A DNA stretch of 10,409 nt from Maribacter sp. (GTDB taxonomy: Bacteria > Bacteroidota > Bacteroidia > Flavobacteriales > Flavobacteriaceae), in assembly GCA_018679695.1 (NCBI GenBank), contig JAHHKH010000235.1, positions 1 through 10,409 on the forward strand. The letters are read 5' to 3'. The notes under the pieces are model-generated. The model ran no database searches and was not told where the DNA came from. It was given only the letters and a program-made list of their open reading frames with translations. A program made the position numbers and the translations under genes. Positions 7,818 through 10,409 of this stretch are shown here, piece by piece. Each line of letters begins with the position of its first letter. Position 1 is the first letter of the stretch.

Positions 7818-7855
7818 AATTCCAAATACCATATTGAGGGATGGAATTTGGAATT
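7818..7855. terminator. Inverted repeat between convergent genes, possible bidirectional terminator
   Basis: AATTCCAAAT (7818-7827) is the reverse complement of ATTTGGAATT (7846-7855). Inside, CCAT (7829-7832) pairs with ATGG (7841-7844) after one A-A mismatch, leaving an eight-base loop. It lies midway between the stops of the convergent acyltransferase and oxoamine synthase genes. T-runs on either side are short (TTATTTT on plus, TCTTTTAAAC on minus), so termination strength is uncertain. Confidence 0.5.
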
Positions 7856-7886
7856 CGGTTATTTTCAATTCAAAAGATATGGCTTA

Positions 7887-9146
7887 TTATTCGCCCATTG
7901 CAGCTGCAACAGCGGCTGATAATCTTTTGTAGGTACCATTCTGCAGACGTTCCCTAATCGCCGAAAAGGCCTCGAGGGTCTCTTCAATATCTTCCATGGT
8001 ATGTGTAGCTGTAGGAATCATTCGCAATAAAATCATCCCCTTAGGAATAACTGGATAAACGACAATAGAACAGAAAATACCATAGTTCTCCCTAAGATCC
8101 TTTACCAGTGCCATGGCCTCGGGAATACTACCACTTAAATAAACCGGAGTTACACAACTTGATGTAGTCCCTATATCAAATCCCCTTTCCTTAAGACCGT
8201 TCTGCAACGCATTTACATTTTCCCAAAGCTTTGCCTTCAATTGAGGCATTGTACGCAACATATCCAATCTTTTCAAAGCACCTTTCACATAAATCATTGG
8301 AAGCGACTTTGCGAACATTTGAGATCTCAAATTGTATTTTAAATAATCTATAATTTCCTTATCGGCCGCCAAGAAAGCACCGATTCCAGCCATTGATTTG
8401 GCAAAAGTTGCAAAATATACATCAATTTCATCCTGTATACCTTGTTCTTCCCCGGCTCCAGCGCCTGACTTACCTAAAGTCCCAAAGCCATGGGCATCAT
8501 CAACTAAAAATCGAAAACTGAACTTTTTCTTTAAGGCAGCGATTTCCTTAAGTTTGCCCTGCTCACCTCGCATTCCAAAAACGCCTTCAGAAATCACTAA
8601 AATTCCGCCTCCTGTTTGTTCGGCCATTCTCTTGGCCCGCTCCAGGTTTTTTTCCAAGCTCTCGATATCATTATGCTTAAAAGTAAAACGTTTGCCCATA
8701 TGCAAACGAACACCATCTATAATACATGCATGCGAATCCACATCATAAACGATGATATCATCTTTGGAAACCAAGGCGTCGATAGCCGACATAATTCCCT
8801 GATATCCAAAATTCAACAAATAGGCGGATTCTTTATCTACGAAAGCGGCCAATTCTTGCTCCAATTGTTCATGAAAATCGGTATGACCACTCATCATCCT
8901 AGCCCCCATTGGAAAAGCTGCACCATATTCGGCTGCAGCCTCACCATCAACTTTCTTGACTTCGGGAAGATTGGCAAGTCCTAAGTAATCATTAATACTC
9001 CAAGTAATGACCTCTTTACCTTGAAATTTCATCCTATTGGAAATAGGACCCTCTAATTTTGGAAAAACAAAATATCCTTCTGCCTGGGAAGCCCATTTTC
9101 CCAACGGGCCTTTGTTCTCGATAATTCTTTCAAATAAGTCTTTCAT
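7887..9146 (-). CDS. Alpha-oxoamine synthase, PLP-dependent; likely cysteate (or serine) C-fatty-acyltransferase, CapB/SPT-like
   Basis: This fold-type I PLP enzyme condenses an amino acid with a fatty acyl thioester, releasing CO2 and giving a 3-keto long-chain base. Numbered from the ATG at 9146 (419 residues), visible features are DVDSHACIIDG with the ring-stacking His139, LVDDAHGFGTLGK with Asp216 and His219, the Schiff-base lysine Lys250 in TFAKSMAGIGAF, and Arg375 in LLRMIPTATHT, expected to hold the substrate carboxylate. The family usually has DEAH; here it is DDAH. An ATG at 9197 would add 17 residues, but a TACTTTTG promoter box lies inside that extension and homologues as I remember them begin MKDLFERIIENKGPLG. 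The gene follows a beta-replacement PLP enzyme on the same strand, which favours cysteate and capnine synthesis over serine and sphingolipids. Family certain; biotin (AONS) or threonine (KBL) roles less likely in this context. Confidence 0.8.
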   Translation of the reverse strand: MKDLFERIIENKGPLGKWASQAEGYFVFPKLEGPISNRMKFQGKEVITWSINDYLGLANLPEVKKVDGEAAAEYGAAFPMGARMMSGHTDFHEQLEQELAAFVDKESAYLLNFGYQGIMSAIDALVSKDDIIVYDVDSHACIIDGVRLHMGKRFTFKHNDIESLEKNLERAKRMAEQTGGGILVISEGVFGMRGEQGKLKEIAALKKKFSFRFLVDDAHGFGTLGKSGAGAGEEQGIQDEIDVYFATFAKSMAGIGAFLAADKEIIDYLKYNLRSQMFAKSLPMIYVKGALKRLDMLRTMPQLKAKLWENVNALQNGLKERGFDIGTTSSCVTPVYLSGSIPEAMALVKDLRENYGIFCSIVVYPVIPKGMILLRMIPTATHTMEDIEETLEAFSAIRERLQNGTYKRLSAAVAAAMGE

Positions 9147-9167
9147 TATACCTAGTTGGTTTGTCTG

Positions 9168-9175
9168 CAAAAGTA
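9168..9175 (-). promoter_or_regulatory. Candidate -7 box for the alpha-oxoamine synthase gene
   Basis: TACTTTTG on the minus strand fits TANNTTTG and is identical to the box before the DUF4834 operon. It ends 21 bases before the ATG at 9146, giving a leader of about 15 bases. No clear TTTG is found at the -33 distance. Its position downstream of a strong terminator supports independent transcription of this gene and argues against the upstream ATG at 9197. Confidence 0.45.
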
Positions 9176-9216
9176 TATATTTTTCATTAGCATTCATAAC
9201 TTATTTATGGGCGAAC

Positions 9217-9249
9217 AAAAAAAGCAACGATGCCATCATCGTTGCTTTT
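9217..9249 (-). terminator. Strong intrinsic terminator after the PLP beta-replacement gene
   Basis: AAAAGCAACGATG (9220-9232) and CATCGTTGCTTTT (9237-9249) are perfect complements around a four-base loop. In the minus direction the GC-containing stem is followed by seven T residues (complement of 9217-9223), a textbook Rho-independent terminator. It begins 24 bases beyond the stop of the beta-replacement gene. In the plus direction a TTTT-ATGC-TTTTT stretch follows, so some bidirectional activity is possible. Confidence 0.88.
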
Positions 9250-9272
9250 ATGCTTTTTAAAAAATAAAACCC

Positions 9273-10313
9273 TTATTTTACAAATTGTATTTTTTGTACT
9301 TCTTCCTCGACCTTTGTTCCTAGGAACCCTTGGTCCTCCATCCATTGATCACTATAGATCTTACTCATATAACGTGATCCATGATCGGGTAAGATCACAA
9401 CTACATTACTGTCTTTTTCAAATTTACCGAGCTCATTCAGTTGTTTTACCGCTTGCATGACCGCACCACTGGTATAACCGGCAAATATGCCCTCTGTTCT
9501 GGCCAGTTCCCTTGCAGCATGTGCACTTTCTTCATCGCTTACCTTTATGAACTCGTCAATAGCATTGAAATCAGTGGCAGAAGGAATCAAGTTTTTACCT
9601 AAACCTTCAATTCTGTAGGGGTAAATCTCATCAGCATCGATTTTCCCAGTCTCATGATACTTCTTGAGAACAGAACCATAAGCATCCACACCAATAATCC
9701 TGACCTTGGGGTTTTGTTCTTTCAAGTATTTAGCAATCCCGGATATGGTACCTCCTGTTCCACTACAGGCTACAAGATGGGTAATGTTACCATTGGTTTG
9801 CTTCCAAATTTCAGGACCTGTCGACGCATAGTGTGCATCGATATTCAATTCGTTGAAATATTGATTTATGTATACTGAACCTTTGGTTTCTTTATGTAAA
9901 CGTTTGGCAACCTCATAATAAGATCTGGGATCATCGGCACTAACATGCGCAGGGCACACATATACAGTGGCACCCATTGAACGGAGCATATCGATCTTAT
10001 CCTTCGAGGATTTTGAACTTACTGCCAAGATACATTCATAGCCTTTGATAATACTGACCATGGCCAGGCTAAACCCAGTATTACCGGAAGTAGTTTCGAT
10101 TATCGTACTTCCTTCCGTTAGAATTCCTCTCTTCTCCGCTTCATCAATAATATAAGCGGCAATTCTATCTTTTGAAGAATGACCAGGATTAAAAGCTTCT
10201 ACTTTGGCATAATAGTTACCTTGTAGTTTGGTTGTTAATTTGTTCAGTTTGATCAGTGGAGTGTTTCCTATTAAATCTAGGATACTGTTGTAGGCATTTA
10301 TCTTATGTTCCAT
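9273..10313 (-). CDS. PLP-dependent cysteine synthase / cystathionine beta-synthase family enzyme; likely cysteate synthase (CapA-like)
   Basis: This 346-residue fold-type II PLP enzyme performs beta-replacement on a serine-type substrate. Visible features are IGNTPL (15-20), Schiff-base Lys48 in FNPGHSSKDRIA, the substrate loop TSGNTG (75-80), the PLP-phosphate loop GTGGT (185-189) and Ser282 in GYTSGA facing the ring nitrogen. The segments YRIEGLGKNLIP (233-244) and VVVILPDHGSRYMSKIYSDQW (from 304) look more like the catalytic core of cystathionine beta-synthase than like CysK, but no Bateman (CBS) regulatory domain follows. Cysteate synthases of Bacteroidota capnine pathways (O-phosphoserine plus sulfite gives cysteate) come from this same superfamily. 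The next gene on the strand is an oxoamine synthase that could use cysteate, so I infer that role. A housekeeping cysteine synthase or a cystathionine beta-synthase remains possible. It ends at a strong terminator and has its own candidate promoter and inverted repeat. Confidence 0.75.
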   Translation of the reverse strand: MEHKINAYNSILDLIGNTPLIKLNKLTTKLQGNYYAKVEAFNPGHSSKDRIAAYIIDEAEKRGILTEGSTIIETTSGNTGFSLAMVSIIKGYECILAVSSKSSKDKIDMLRSMGATVYVCPAHVSADDPRSYYEVAKRLHKETKGSVYINQYFNELNIDAHYASTGPEIWKQTNGNITHLVACSGTGGTISGIAKYLKEQNPKVRIIGVDAYGSVLKKYHETGKIDADEIYPYRIEGLGKNLIPSATDFNAIDEFIKVSDEESAHAARELARTEGIFAGYTSGAVMQAVKQLNELGKFEKDSNVVVILPDHGSRYMSKIYSDQWMEDQGFLGTKVEEEVQKIQFVK

Positions 10314-10331
10314 ACAGGCGGTCTAGGTTTC

Positions 10332-10365
10332 GAATTTTTAACATGAACTAAAATGTTAAAAATTC
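10332..10365. promoter_or_regulatory. Perfect 13-8-13 inverted repeat upstream of the PLP beta-replacement gene
   Basis: GAATTTTTAACAT (10332-10344) and ATGTTAAAAATTC (10353-10365) are exact reverse complements with an eight-base spacer. The repeat begins 19 bases before the ATG at 10313 and lies just downstream of the candidate -7 box at 10371-10378, so it overlaps or follows the expected transcription start. It could be an operator for a dimeric repressor or a 5' UTR hairpin. No T-run follows on either strand, so it does not look like a terminator. Confidence 0.55.
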
Positions 10366-10370
10366 CTCGA

Positions 10371-10378
10371 CAAAATTA
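10371..10378 (-). promoter_or_regulatory. Candidate -7 box for the PLP beta-replacement gene
   Basis: TAATTTTG on the minus strand matches TANNTTTG. It would place the transcript start near 10365, at the edge of the inverted repeat, with a leader of about 50 bases. No TTTG is visible in the 31 bases remaining upstream in the window, so the -33 element is unsupported. Confidence 0.4.
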
Positions 10379-10409
10379 CTATTTTTTTTGAATTATGGGG
10401 TTTTTCCTT

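Noticed and set aside
8398..8984. Two overlapping plus-strand open frames of 116 and 122 codons inside the oxoamine synthase gene
   Set aside because: Both are antisense to catalytic-core sequence of the enzyme, lack recognisable domains and have no promoter signal.
9273..10313. Full cystathionine beta-synthase with regulatory CBS domains
   Set aside because: The protein ends at residue 346, right after the catalytic core, leaving no room for Bateman domains or an N-terminal haem region.
1..10409. CRISPR arrays, tRNA/rRNA genes, insertion sequences or prophage parts
   Set aside because: No regular direct repeats, no tRNA-like cloverleaf, no transposase or phage-like protein was seen; the window is covered by envelope and metabolic genes.

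Overview
The window looks like chromosomal DNA from a member of the Flavobacteriaceae (Bacteroidota). The base composition is AT-rich, genes start without obvious Shine-Dalgarno sites in most cases, candidate promoters carry the Bacteroidota -7 box (TANNTTTG), and several genes (DUF4834, YfhO-like, the Phenol_MetA_deg-type 'transporter') belong to families and gene orders I know from flavobacteria. All gene identities come from reading the translations; no database search was possible.

Left block (1-5425, minus strand). Four genes read leftwards as one likely operon: a small membrane-anchored DUF4834 protein, a large YfhO-family membrane protein with a GT-C-like layout, a soluble family-4-type glycosyltransferase, and a MOP-superfamily oligosaccharide flippase cut by the window edge. 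YfhO/glycosyltransferase overlap by ATGA and glycosyltransferase/flippase by TAATG, so they are probably translationally coupled. Together they suggest assembly and export of a lipid-linked or surface glycan.

Middle block (5426-7802, plus strand). An 87-base divergent intergenic region separates the operon from an outer-membrane beta-barrel with an unusual lysine-rich C-terminal tail. It is followed by a double-GNAT-type acyltransferase gene.

Right block (7887-10313, minus strand). An alpha-oxoamine synthase (serine palmitoyltransferase / cysteate acyltransferase type) lies downstream of a cystathionine-beta-synthase-like PLP beta-replacement enzyme. A strong hairpin terminator lies between them, and the synthase has its own candidate promoter. 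This pairing fits the first two steps of sulfonolipid (capnine) synthesis: making cysteate, then condensing it with a fatty acyl thioester. The convergent GNAT gene is a candidate for the N-acylation step. The ketone reductase expected in such a pathway is not in the window. A perfect 13-8-13 inverted repeat sits just downstream of the candidate promoter of the beta-replacement gene and is a possible operator or 5' UTR hairpin.

Both halves concern the cell envelope: glycan assembly and export on the left, an outer-membrane protein in the middle, and outer-membrane lipid synthesis on the right. No RNA genes, CRISPR arrays, insertion sequences or other mobile-element traces were seen. There is no gene-free stretch longer than about 110 bases.
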